Position numbers and translations under genes: made by a program. DNA of 23,406 nucleotides from contig JAQBFG010000076.1 of the NCBI GenBank assembly GCA_032123495.1, positions 1 through 23,406 of the forward strand. The letters are read 5' to 3'. The first letter of the stretch is position 1. Every line of letters begins with the position of its first letter. Origin of the DNA: JAAERC01 sp032123495. Lineage in GTDB: Bacteria; Zixibacteria; MSB-5A5; GN15; PGXB01. Below are positions 1 through 7,146 of this stretch, piece after piece. The notes under the pieces are model-generated. The model saw only the letters and a list, made by a program, of their open reading frames with translations, was not told where the DNA came from and searched no databases.

Positions 1-63
1 TTTTAACCATGCCTTAAACTATTTCTTATAAAATTAAGACTGCCGTTGGCAGTGGAGGATATT

Positions 64-1308
64 ATGGCTTTTGGAAAAGCGCAGAAGTTTTATGCGGAGA
101 CACTCGCTAATATAAAAAACGATGGTTTGCTCAAAGAAGAACGGTTTATTCATTCATCGCAAGCGGCTGACATCAAGGTTGAATATCCTGAGGGCCAAGA
201 GGCACGAAGTGCCATCAATATGTGCGCCAATAATTATCTTGGTTTATCGTCTCATCCCGATGTTGTCGCGGCGGCACATGCCGGACTCGATAGTCGCGGT
301 TATGGGATGTCGTCAGTTAGATTTATTTGCGGAACGCAGGATATTCATCGTGAACTTGAAGCCAAAATCTCTGAATTTCTCGGGATGGAAAAAACGATTC
401 TGTTTTCATCATGTATGGATGCCAACGCCGCCGTTTTCGAAGTCCTGCTCGATAATCAGGATGCAATTATCGCCGACAAACTGATTCATGCTTCACTTAT
501 CGATGGTGTTCGTTTGTGCAAGGCTGAACGGCATATCTATGACCATTCCGATATGGCAGTTCTCGAAGATAAATTAAAAGCAACTCAGGAAAAACGATTT
601 CGGATGATCGTTACTGATGGTGTTTTCTCGATGGATGGTGACCTCGCCAAACTTGATGAGATCTGCGATCTTGCTGAAAAGTATGATGCAATGGTGTTAG
701 TCGATGATTCCCATGCGACCGGATTTACCGGTAAAACGGGGAGAGGCACACATGAGTATTATAATGTGATGGGTCGGATCGATATTATCACGACTACTCT
801 TGGCAAGGCGCTTGGTGGTGCTTCCGGTGGCTGTATCAGCGCCAAGGCTGAAATAGTAGATATGCTTCGCCAGCGGGCACGGACCTATCTGTTTTCCAAT
901 TCACTTCCTCCGGTGATAACCTCGGCGGCTAATAAAGTGATGGATATTATATCCTCGACTACTGAACGGCGCGACAAACTCGAAGAGTTAACCACATATT
1001 TTCGCAAAGAGATGACCGCGGCCGGATTCGATATTGTCCCCGGGTTTCATCCGATTGTCCCGATCATGCTTTATAATGCCAAACTGTCGCAGGATATCGC
1101 CCGTGATCTTTTTTATGAAGGTGTTTATGTCATCGGTTTTTTCTATCCGGTAGTGCCAAAAGGTCAGGCCCGTATCAGAGTTCAGGTTTCCGCCGCACAC
1201 GATATGGAACATATCAAAAAAGCGATCACCGCCTTCACTAAGATTGGCAAAAAATATGACATCCTCGGCAAAAGCAAAGAAGACGTGATTGAGATGTATG
1301 GGGAATAA
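64..1308 (+). CDS. kbl: Glycine C-acetyltransferase (2-amino-3-ketobutyrate CoA ligase)
   Basis: A PLP-dependent alpha-oxoamine synthase of 414 residues. The enzyme cleaves 2-amino-3-oxobutyrate with CoA to glycine and acetyl-CoA, the second step of threonine breakdown after threonine dehydrogenase. The match to E. coli Kbl (about 398 residues, from memory) is close over the full length. Visible landmarks are CANNYLGL near the N-terminus, VRFICGTQD, the cofactor-site VDDSHATGF (D214, H217), the PLP lysine in TTLGKALGGASGG (K248) and the C-terminal FFYPVVPKGQARIR. I chose the ATG at 64 because a GGAGG lies five bases upstream. An in-frame TTG at 46 would add six residues but has no ribosome site. 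No tdh gene is visible; it may lie left of the window. The enzyme is cytosolic. Identification is firm. Confidence 0.96.
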   Translation: MAFGKAQKFYAETLANIKNDGLLKEERFIHSSQAADIKVEYPEGQEARSAINMCANNYLGLSSHPDVVAAAHAGLDSRGYGMSSVRFICGTQDIHRELEAKISEFLGMEKTILFSSCMDANAAVFEVLLDNQDAIIADKLIHASLIDGVRLCKAERHIYDHSDMAVLEDKLKATQEKRFRMIVTDGVFSMDGDLAKLDEICDLAEKYDAMVLVDDSHATGFTGKTGRGTHEYYNVMGRIDIITTTLGKALGGASGGCISAKAEIVDMLRQRARTYLFSNSLPPVITSAANKVMDIISSTTERRDKLEELTTYFRKEMTAAGFDIVPGFHPIVPIMLYNAKLSQDIARDLFYEGVYVIGFFYPVVPKGQARIRVQVSAAHDMEHIKKAITAFTKIGKKYDILGKSKEDVIEMYGE

Positions 1309-1313
1309 TTGTT

Positions 1314-1769
1314 GTGATCGATGAAAAGGAGTATGGGCTTCATCGCCTATGGAAAATATTTATGTTGGTGGGTTCACCGGCAATGTTTGTAATTTCCTAT
1401 ATATCAATTATAGATTGCTATTATGACGATAATTTGTATGTGATACTGTTGGCAGGTATACCTATGATTGTTGTTACGGTGTTTACATTTATTTATCCTC
1501 TGATATCTAAAATTAGATGTGGATCAAATTATATTGAAAAAATTGATTTCGGTTCAAGGAAAATATTGTATGAAGATGTAAATAAAGTTTGGCTTTCTGA
1601 GAATTTTATTGTAATAAAATCATCAAAGACAACAATTAAAATAGGACAGGATTTAGACAAGCAGAAAGAAATTATCAGTATCGTTATAGACAATTTGAGG
1701 AGTAATCCAAACTTTGAAATAAAAGGCAATAAAAAGAATAAACGGAAGTATTTCCCGGATAGAATTTAA
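1314..1769 (+). CDS. Small hypothetical membrane protein, two TM segments plus a soluble C-terminal domain
   Basis: I do not recognise this 151-residue protein. Two hydrophobic segments, roughly residues 13-32 and 41-63, form a hairpin. After them comes a soluble, beta-rich stretch (about 70-130, including KILYEDVNKVWL and TTIKIGQDLD) and a very basic tail (GNKKNKRKYFPDRI). A TM hairpin followed by a small beta-rich domain recalls bacterial PH-like (bPH) membrane proteins, but that is only a structural guess. The start is a GTG with a weak GGGGA nine bases upstream, lying inside the end of kbl. It begins five bases after the kbl stop, so it may be co-transcribed. Base composition is visibly more A+T-rich than kbl, which may mean later acquisition. 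Confidence 0.6.
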   Translation: MIDEKEYGLHRLWKIFMLVGSPAMFVISYISIIDCYYDDNLYVILLAGIPMIVVTVFTFIYPLISKIRCGSNYIEKIDFGSRKILYEDVNKVWLSENFIVIKSSKTTIKIGQDLDKQKEIISIVIDNLRSNPNFEIKGNKKNKRKYFPDRI

Positions 1770-1824
1770 TCAATCATTAAATAATATTAATAAACTAAAT
1801 GTCATCCCCGCGAAAGCTGCGTCG

Positions 1825-1868
1825 CCCACCGCTAGTTATAAATCCTGAGATAAACAAAGGGCGGTAGG
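1825..1868. repeat. Stem-loop repeat, copy 1 (8-bp stem, 28-base loop)
   Basis: The arms are CCCACCGC at 1825-1832 and GCGGTAGG at 1861-1868, seven pairs with one A-C mismatch. The 28-base loop contains TTATAAATCCTGAGATA. The second copy at 2167-2210 has the same arm and loop lengths and a nearly identical loop but a different stem sequence that still pairs, so the fold seems to be conserved. It looks like a REP-like dispersed element. It is not a classic terminator because no T-run follows. Confidence 0.65.
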
Positions 1869-1939
1869 TTTATGCCGGTGACTATTGAAAAACAATTTCC
1901 CCACCAATTCCGTGTTAATTTATTCAGCGCATCTTAATT

Positions 1940-2110
1940 ATGATGTCAATGATTGAAAAAAGGGAATACAATATTTGCCCAAATAAAATAAAAAACGACG
2001 AAACGAAGCCATTTTGGAGATTCCGTCAGGAATTAGTTTCTGATTGCAAGGACAAATTTAATCTGTCGAAAAATAAAAACGACGAAACAAACCCATTTTG
2101 TATGCGGTAG
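1940..2110 (+). CDS. Doubtful 56-residue ORF spanning two NDET repeats
   Basis: An open frame from an ATG at 1940 to a TAG at 2108-2110. Both 26-base repeats fall in this same frame, 84 bases apart, and read KNDETKPF and KNDETNPF. No Shine-Dalgarno sequence precedes the ATGs at 1940, 1943 or 1949. From memory, short NDETKP-like peptides recur in hypothetical proteins of environmental bacteria, which would fit a repeat that happens to be open rather than a functional protein. I list it because both copies keep the frame; real expression is doubtful. Confidence 0.2.
   Translation: MMSMIEKREYNICPNKIKNDETKPFWRFRQELVSDCKDKFNLSKNKNDETNPFCMR
1991..2016 (+). repeat. 26-base direct repeat, copy A
   Basis: Identical to copy B (2075-2100) at 24 of 26 positions, with differences only in the centre. 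The core is ACGACGAAAC, followed by CCATTTTG. Both copies are preceded by an A-rich run. Copy-to-copy distance is 84 bases. Confidence 0.7.
2075..2100 (+). repeat. 26-base direct repeat, copy B
   Basis: Second copy of the repeat at 1991-2016, same orientation and same reading frame, with two substitutions. It lies 67 bases before the second stem-loop repeat, so both repeat families are interleaved in one gap. Confidence 0.7.
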
Positions 2111-2166
2111 TGCTCTTGCTTGACCCCGATACCGATTCCCACTTGACAAATAATAGGCCGGGGTGG

Positions 2167-2210
2167 CCCACAGCTTGTTATAAATCCTGAGATAGACGAA
2201 GGGCTGTGGG
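2167..2210. repeat. Stem-loop repeat, copy 2 (8-bp perfect stem, 28-base loop)
   Basis: The arms CCCACAGC (2167-2174) and GCTGTGGG (2203-2210) pair perfectly. The 28-base loop differs from copy 1 at only three positions. Relative to copy 1 the stem carries a paired change (C-G to A-T at the sixth pair), which argues for selection on structure. It lies just downstream of the stop codon of the minus-strand gene ending at 2215, so it would form the 3' end of that transcript. Confidence 0.7.
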
Positions 2211-2214
2211 TTAA

Positions 2215-2703
2215 TTAATTTTTGGCAGAAAACTCCAAATACTTTTTGCCTTTATTGGTCAGGTTATAATAAGTATGGTTGCGGTGTTTGATCCACTTGT
2301 TTTTGGCGATACCTTTACGGTACTGGATCATCAATGGTTCAACCCGCTCAAGAATATTCATATCGCGCAATTTCTTATGCGAATCAAAAACCGCTTTCTT
2401 ATCAACACTAAGCATCGCGGCGACTTTGAGTGAGTAATCAACGCCATAAATCTTATGATGATTCATAATCAGAAAATCAATTTCATTCAGTTCTTTATAA
2501 TCAGCTTCCGGTTCAAAAATATCGGTCAGAATTATATCTGACCATTCGAGAGTTATCAATCGCGATTGATCAGTAATGTCAACATTCGGGCATCCGGTTT
2601 TATGCACCTTGATAAAATTATCAAAGCTGTAATACCCGGTGATACTGTCCGACTCAATCGGGTTACAGCACTTTGCCAGAATGTAATCTTCCTTGAGTTT
2701 CAT
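2215..2703 (-). CDS. RelA-type zinc-finger domain fused to a winged-helix domain
   Basis: A 162-residue protein with two parts. Residues 7-40 match the cysteine/zinc-finger (ZFD/RIS) region of RelA/SpoT: LAKCCNPI, then ITGYYSFDNFIKVHKTGCPN. The ligand set C12, C13, H34, C38 has the same spacing as the zinc ligands I recall for E. coli RelA (612, 613, 634, 638). No synthetase, hydrolase or TGS domain is present. Residues about 70-162 look like a winged helix: helices around IDFLIMNHHKIYG, VAAMLSVDKKAVFDSHKKL and MNILERV, and a wing ending HTYYNLTNKGKKYLEF, similar to DUF2250-type wHTH domains. It may be a small regulator, either DNA-binding or ribosome/RNA-associated through the RelA-like part. 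No Shine-Dalgarno sequence precedes the ATG. It is divergent from the DUF819 gene. Confidence 0.72.
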   Translation of the reverse strand: MKLKEDYILAKCCNPIESDSITGYYSFDNFIKVHKTGCPNVDITDQSRLITLEWSDIILTDIFEPEADYKELNEIDFLIMNHHKIYGVDYSLKVAAMLSVDKKAVFDSHKKLRDMNILERVEPLMIQYRKGIAKNKWIKHRNHTYYNLTNKGKKYLEFSAKN

Positions 2704-2719
2704 ATATACAATGTATCGC

Positions 2720-2748
2720 TTGATTTTTAAACATATTTAGTTTACATT
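2720..2748 (+). promoter_or_regulatory. Sigma70-type promoter for the DUF819 gene
   Basis: TTGATT at 2720-2725, a 17-base spacer and TACATT at 2743-2748. Transcription would start near 2755, about 24 bases before the ATG at 2779. It lies in the 75-base divergent gap with the zinc-finger/winged-helix gene. Assigned by consensus only. Confidence 0.45.
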
Positions 2749-2778
2749 CGCCCCTAACAACTTTAGGATTCAATATAT

Positions 2779-3948
2779 ATGAACGAGTCACTGATTACAA
2801 GTCCTTTGGGGGTGCTGGCGATACTCGCCGGAGTCGCATCATTTTTCTTTTTTCTTGAGAAAAAAACTTCATGGAAAATATTTAACTTCTTTCCGCCACT
2901 GCTTTTTATTTATACCGTTCCGGTGATATTTTCCAACACCGGACTTATGGTCAGCAAATCACCGGTTTATGATTTTATGGGCGACACGGTCCTCCCGATG
3001 TTTTTGATTATCATGCTTCTTGATGTTGATGTCAAATCGGCCGTGAGAGTTATGGGCAAGGGGATCTTTGTGATGCTGTTTGGAACCGCCGGAGTGATTA
3101 TCGGCGCCCCGATTGCATATTTTATTGTAAAAAGCGGACTCGGCCCGGAAGCATGGAAAGGGTTTGGCGCGCTGGCCGGAAGCTGGATCGGCGGGACCGG
3201 AAATATGGCGGCGGTCAGCGAAGGATTAAAAACGCCGGGTGAGGCATTCGGATTGGCCGTTATTGCTGATAATGCTGTTTATTTGATCTGGCTGCCGCTG
3301 ATGCTCAGCTCAAAAAATATTACAAAGTGGTTTAGCAAATTTGCCAAAGTCGATAAAAACAGGATCGAGATGCTGGAGAAAACGTCGGACGAATTGAACA
3401 AAGATAAAGGCAAACTGGAGATGCGGCATCTTCTGTATCTTTTATTCTTTGGTCTCTTTTTCGCCTGGTTAGCCGGGAAGTTGGCTGGATATTTACCGAC
3501 GATACCACCTGTATTATCCGCAAGTTCATGGAAAATATTATTGGTGACAACTTTCGGTATCGGTTTATCGATGACCAAAGCACGGAACATTCCGGGAAGT
3601 CATCAATTGGCAATGGCGCTGATTTATCTTTTTGTAGCTAATATGGGTGCGCGGGCCAATATAAGTAATCTGGCCGATCAGGCTCCCTGGTTTATTTTTG
3701 GCGCCTATATATGGATATTTATTCATGGTGCATTTTGTATTTTGGGAGCAAGAATATTCCATGTTGATATTCATTCGACCGCTATTGCCAGCGCGGCCAA
3801 TATCGGTGGGGCGGCATCGGCTCCGGTGGTGGCGGCATATCATAATGAAAAACTTGTCCCGGTCAGTATTTTGATGGCATTGATCGGTTATGCGATCGGC
3901 AATTATGGCGCCTTCGCCGCCGCCTGGTTATGTTTTCTAGTTTCTTAA
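2779..3948 (+). CDS. DUF819 family integral membrane protein
   Basis: A 389-residue polytopic inner-membrane protein of the DUF819 (YjcL-like) family, with about ten hydrophobic segments and a charged cytoplasmic loop around residues 190-217. Family hallmarks are a first half with MGDTVLPMFLIIMLL, the Gly-rich GSWIGGTGNMAAV and the pseudo-symmetric second half with ASAANIGGAASAPVVAAYH. The repeated half-sites suggest an inverted-repeat transporter fold; the substrate is unknown to me. The start ATG has AGGA ten bases upstream. The gene has its own putative promoter and is 40 bases from the next gene, so read-through into the tautomerase is possible. Length is normal for the family. Confidence 0.88.
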   Translation: MNESLITSPLGVLAILAGVASFFFFLEKKTSWKIFNFFPPLLFIYTVPVIFSNTGLMVSKSPVYDFMGDTVLPMFLIIMLLDVDVKSAVRVMGKGIFVMLFGTAGVIIGAPIAYFIVKSGLGPEAWKGFGALAGSWIGGTGNMAAVSEGLKTPGEAFGLAVIADNAVYLIWLPLMLSSKNITKWFSKFAKVDKNRIEMLEKTSDELNKDKGKLEMRHLLYLLFFGLFFAWLAGKLAGYLPTIPPVLSASSWKILLVTTFGIGLSMTKARNIPGSHQLAMALIYLFVANMGARANISNLADQAPWFIFGAYIWIFIHGAFCILGARIFHVDIHSTAIASAANIGGAASAPVVAAYHNEKLVPVSILMALIGYAIGNYGAFAAAWLCFLVS

Positions 3949-3988
3949 AAGCAGTTTCTAATTATTTATAAATTAACTGGAGGGTTAG

Positions 3989-4366
3989 ATGCCTTGTCTT
4001 GAAATATCCGTTCCCAAATTAGATCAAAATAAAAAGGAAATATTGGCGGCAAAGTTAACCAAGGTTATGGCTGAAACAACACAACTACCAATAGAAATTT
4101 TCGGAATACGCTTTTTTGAATATGATGTTGGGGAGTCGTCCAACGCAGGGAAATTATGGGATGGTAAAAACGGTAAACCGTATCATCATTTTAAATTATA
4201 TATTTGCCGGTTGAAAGCAGAGATTAAAAAGAAACTGATTGCCGTGTTAACAGACACATATATCGAGATCATTGGTGATCTAAATTGGAAACCGGTAATA
4301 TTTATCATAGAAACACCTTATGAAAATATCGGAGTGGAAGGGAAACCTCTTTCGGAAAGAGATTAG
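3989..4366 (+). CDS. Tautomerase-superfamily protein (4-OT/MIF-like)
   Basis: A 125-residue protein beginning Met-Pro, so removal of Met would expose the N-terminal proline that acts as general base in the tautomerase superfamily. Two beta-alpha-beta halves are visible: MPCLEISVPKLDQ followed by the helix KEILAAKLTKVMAETT, then HHFKLYICRLKAEIKKKLIAVLTDTY. This is the length of fused-dimer or MIF-sized members. A sequence GIRFFEYDVGE with KLWDGKNGKPYHHF looks like a distinct subfamily whose substrate I do not know. A strong GGAGGG sits four bases before the ATG. It lies between the DUF819 gene and the glycosyltransferase block on the same strand; no clear functional link to either is visible. 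Cytosolic. Confidence 0.75.
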   Translation: MPCLEISVPKLDQNKKEILAAKLTKVMAETTQLPIEIFGIRFFEYDVGESSNAGKLWDGKNGKPYHHFKLYICRLKAEIKKKLIAVLTDTYIEIIGDLNWKPVIFIIETPYENIGVEGKPLSERD

Positions 4367-4426
4367 TTTTCTTTATTTTTAAATCGCTTATTGCCACCAA
4401 TAAATAAAATTATTATTTAATAATTG

Positions 4427-6526
4427 ATGCTAAGCAATAATAACAATAATAAATGGCCGAATTATTCGGTTTTTCCCGGGTTGATTATAATCGGAATCAG
4501 CTTAATTATCCGATTCCTGTATCTTGATAGTGACCCGCCTTATTTTTTCGGAGATACAAGTCAGGATATCTTATCCGATCCATATAACTATGTGCATTTT
4601 TCCCGTAATAAAATATTATATGGAGCCTGGGATATTTTTGACTACTCACGCTGGATAGTATTTAAAAATTCGCTGGTGACATTAATAAGTTATCTGTTTT
4701 TTCTGGTTGGCGGAGTTTCACGCATCACGGCTAATTTATCAGCCATATTTTTAAGTACCGGCGGCCTTGCCCTGTTTGCTATTGCACATCTTAAACGTTC
4801 CAAACAATGGATTATAATAACAGCCGTAATATTAATGACCAATATGACCCTGATCAGTTTCGGCCGTTATCCGTTTCTGGAAACCGGGCTGATATTTTTC
4901 TCCGGCTTAATATATTTCCTCTTTAATAGATATTATCCATCAAAATGGATATTGATTCTGATCGGCCTGCTTTTATCATTGTGCGGATTGTCCGGGAAGA
5001 TGATTGGGATGGTGCTATTTGTACCGATTGCATTTGTAATCTGGTCAACAAATAGGAAACAATTTATTCAGCAGCTTGGGACAGTTTTCATCTCTGCTGC
5101 TATTTCATTCTTAATATTAGCATGGTTATTTTTTGGCAATCAAATAGGCAGTCTTTTTGGATTTTTGGGTGAACATGCCACCGGTATCTATGGTTTCCCC
5201 GAAGCGTTGACATCACCGCTTAAATTTATTGAACATTTAATTTCATTCGGACGAAAATCAAAACTGTTTTTCTTCTCGCCATTCCTTTTAATATTGATAA
5301 CATTGTCACTTTCATCAATGATCCTGTTTTGGGATAGATTAAAAAAGCAGACTAAGCATAATTCTGAATTATTATTTTGTGTCGGGTGGCTTGCCGGCGG
5401 GTATTTGCTTCTGATGCTGTTTAATTACCGACCGCTTCGATATCAACTATTTCTTTTGATGCCAACCGCCGGGATTATCGGATATGTAATTTCTTATTAT
5501 AATGAGCTTGAATCAGATTTTAAATTGGATTATAAAAACATGGCTCTGCTATTTCTAATCTGGTGGAGTTTTTGGAGCCATTTCATATTTATAATTGCTT
5601 CGTATTTCTTTGATATGACCATGTCTGCGGTTATTGTCTGGTATGGATTACCCATTGCCATAATTATGTTAGTCAGTTCATCATTTTTAAAGGCAAGGTT
5701 AAAAGTATATCTGAAAAATTTGCCCCGCTATCTTCTTATAATTCTCTGCCTGTCGGTAATATTTCAGGCAGTGTGGATCCTGAAATGGTTCAATAAACGG
5801 ACATATAATCTTGCCGAAGCAGGACAATCATTAATTTGCGATATATCTGAAAATGCGGTTTTAATTGGGCCATATGCTCAAGCGTTGACAATTGATAATA
5901 ATATAAAATCATTTATTTACTGGTTTGGAATGGCCCAAAAAGAGCCGAGACTATTTGTAAAATACCCGGTAACCCATATCACGGCCGATCTCAGCAACTG
6001 GGATATGCTTTTCAAAGATTACCCGTTTCTGAAACGATCCATTCGCTGGGTATCCGATTATCGAATAAGAGATATCGAAACAAGGTTGGCACGGATGCCG
6101 GATGAATATATGGTCCGATATAATCCATGGTATAGTCAAACCGATTATGAGCGGGGGAGAACGTTTTTTAAACTGGCCAATGCTGATAGCTGTATTTTTT
6201 ATCTCAATAAAAGTCTGGAATTCTACCCTGATAGTAAATCGACTCATATGCTTCTGGCTGATTATTATTTTAGCCATGGTGTTGTAGACGTAGGGAATAG
6301 TATTTTTAAAAAGTTGATGCAATTGTATCCCCGGGATTATTCAATATATATGAAAACCGGTGAGATTCAGTATGGGATTTATCATCTTTCCGGTGATAAA
6401 AGAATGCTGATTGAAGCGGATAAAATGTTTAATAAGGCGATATTTATAAATCCATATTGCCAGTTACAGGTGAAACAATTAAAAGAACAGGCTGATAGTC
6501 TATACAAGGCACAAAAAAATAATTAA
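4427..6526 (+). CDS. GT-C-like membrane glycosyltransferase with C-terminal TPR region (paralog 1)
   Basis: A 699-residue inner-membrane protein. The first TM segment (about 15-33) is followed by an acidic periplasmic loop LDSDPPYFF (D34, D36) and SDPYNYVHFSRNK, the place where GT-C (PMT/ArnT-like) enzymes carry catalytic Asp. About a dozen TM segments run to near residue 460. A soluble domain follows, and residues about 570-690 contain degenerate TPR units (SCIFYLNKSLEFYPDS, FKKLMQLYPRDYSIYMKTGE). The likely role is sugar transfer from a polyprenyl-phosphate donor at the periplasmic face; donor and acceptor are unknown. It is a clear paralog of the protein at 8048-10150. The start is the ATG at 4427, with a TTG directly before it and no good ribosome site. 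It heads a block of four genes with short gaps. Confidence 0.75.
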   Translation: MLSNNNNNKWPNYSVFPGLIIIGISLIIRFLYLDSDPPYFFGDTSQDILSDPYNYVHFSRNKILYGAWDIFDYSRWIVFKNSLVTLISYLFFLVGGVSRITANLSAIFLSTGGLALFAIAHLKRSKQWIIITAVILMTNMTLISFGRYPFLETGLIFFSGLIYFLFNRYYPSKWILILIGLLLSLCGLSGKMIGMVLFVPIAFVIWSTNRKQFIQQLGTVFISAAISFLILAWLFFGNQIGSLFGFLGEHATGIYGFPEALTSPLKFIEHLISFGRKSKLFFFSPFLLILITLSLSSMILFWDRLKKQTKHNSELLFCVGWLAGGYLLLMLFNYRPLRYQLFLLMPTAGIIGYVISYYNELESDFKLDYKNMALLFLIWWSFWSHFIFIIASYFFDMTMSAVIVWYGLPIAIIMLVSSSFLKARLKVYLKNLPRYLLIILCLSVIFQAVWILKWFNKRTYNLAEAGQSLICDISENAVLIGPYAQALTIDNNIKSFIYWFGMAQKEPRLFVKYPVTHITADLSNWDMLFKDYPFLKRSIRWVSDYRIRDIETRLARMPDEYMVRYNPWYSQTDYERGRTFFKLANADSCIFYLNKSLEFYPDSKSTHMLLADYYFSHGVVDVGNSIFKKLMQLYPRDYSIYMKTGEIQYGIYHLSGDKRMLIEADKMFNKAIFINPYCQLQVKQLKEQADSLYKAQKNN

Positions 6527-6535
6527 TGATATCCG

Positions 6536-7126
6536 GTGTTTAACAACATAAATAAAAAGATTCTGGATCGGATGTCTTATCTGGAAAAGCTGGATACGAC
6601 CGATCGTACCGATGGAACAGCGCACCTGAAAAGAGTTCGGCAGATTCCTCCTGAGACTGGCAAGTTTTTGGCGCTGATGGTTTCGATGGCTCCTGATGGT
6701 AATATTATTGAAATTGGAACCAGTGCCGGATATTCAACATTATGGCTTTCGCTAGCAGCCGCAACCAAAAGTCAAAAAGTAATTACCTTTGAACTGCTCG
6801 AAGAGAAGATTAAACTTGCCAAAGAGACATTTCGTCTTGCCGGCGTTGAAGATATTGTCGAATTAATTGAAGGTGATGCCAGGGAACTATTTGCAAATAT
6901 AGAAAATATCTCTTTTTGTTTTCTTGATGCCGAAAAAGATGATTATAACAGCTATTATGATATTATTATCCCGAAGTTGGTGGCTGGTGGGATACTGATT
7001 GCCGATAATGTAATTAGTCACCAAGAGGCACTGGAGCCATTCGTGGAAAAGGCTCAGAATGACGACAGGGTAGATGCTCTGGTTGTTCCTATTGGAAAAG
7101 GCGAACTGGTTTGTAAAAAAATCTAA
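6536..7126 (+). CDS. SAM-dependent O-methyltransferase
   Basis: A 196-residue class I methyltransferase of the O-methyltransferase (caffeoyl-CoA/catechol-type, family 3) group. SAM motif I is IEIGTSAGYST at residues 57-67. Acidic motif II is VITFELLEEKIKLAKE, followed by LIEGDARELF and the metal/substrate-site region FLDAEKDDYNSYYD with GGILIADNV. These Asp/Asn positions are those that bind a divalent metal in the family. I used the GTG at 6536, nine bases after the preceding stop, which keeps the N-terminal helix KKILDRMSYLEKL. An ATG at 6572 is the alternative; neither has a strong ribosome site. It lies between the two glycosyltransferase paralogs and may modify their product, but the substrate is not evident. 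Confidence 0.88.
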   Translation: MFNNINKKILDRMSYLEKLDTTDRTDGTAHLKRVRQIPPETGKFLALMVSMAPDGNIIEIGTSAGYSTLWLSLAAATKSQKVITFELLEEKIKLAKETFRLAGVEDIVELIEGDARELFANIENISFCFLDAEKDDYNSYYDIIIPKLVAGGILIADNVISHQEALEPFVEKAQNDDRVDALVVPIGKGELVCKKI

Positions 7127-7146
7127 ATCATAACCCGGGAGGGAAT

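Larger units (their letters stand above)
1770..2214. other. Gene-poor intergenic stretch carrying two repeat families
   Basis: About 445 bases between the orphan membrane protein and the convergent zinc-finger/winged-helix gene. I see no conserved gene. The stretch holds two copies of a 44-base stem-loop repeat, one at each end, and between them two copies of a 26-base direct repeat. The left end also contains GTCATCCCCGCGAAAGC (1801-1817), a motif type common in dispersed repeats of many bacteria. A 56-codon open frame (1940-2110) spans both 26-base repeats. No clear intrinsic terminator for the kbl side was found, although the first stem-loop could act as a 3' end. Confidence 0.7.

Noticed and set aside
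1801..2210. CRISPR array
   Set aside because: Only two copies of each repeat, with unequal spacing, self-pairing arms and no cas genes; these are dispersed-type repeats.
6102..6287. Short open frames opposite or inside the glycosyltransferase genes
   Set aside because: They lie in alternative frames of clearly conserved genes, lack ribosome sites and have no protein-like composition.
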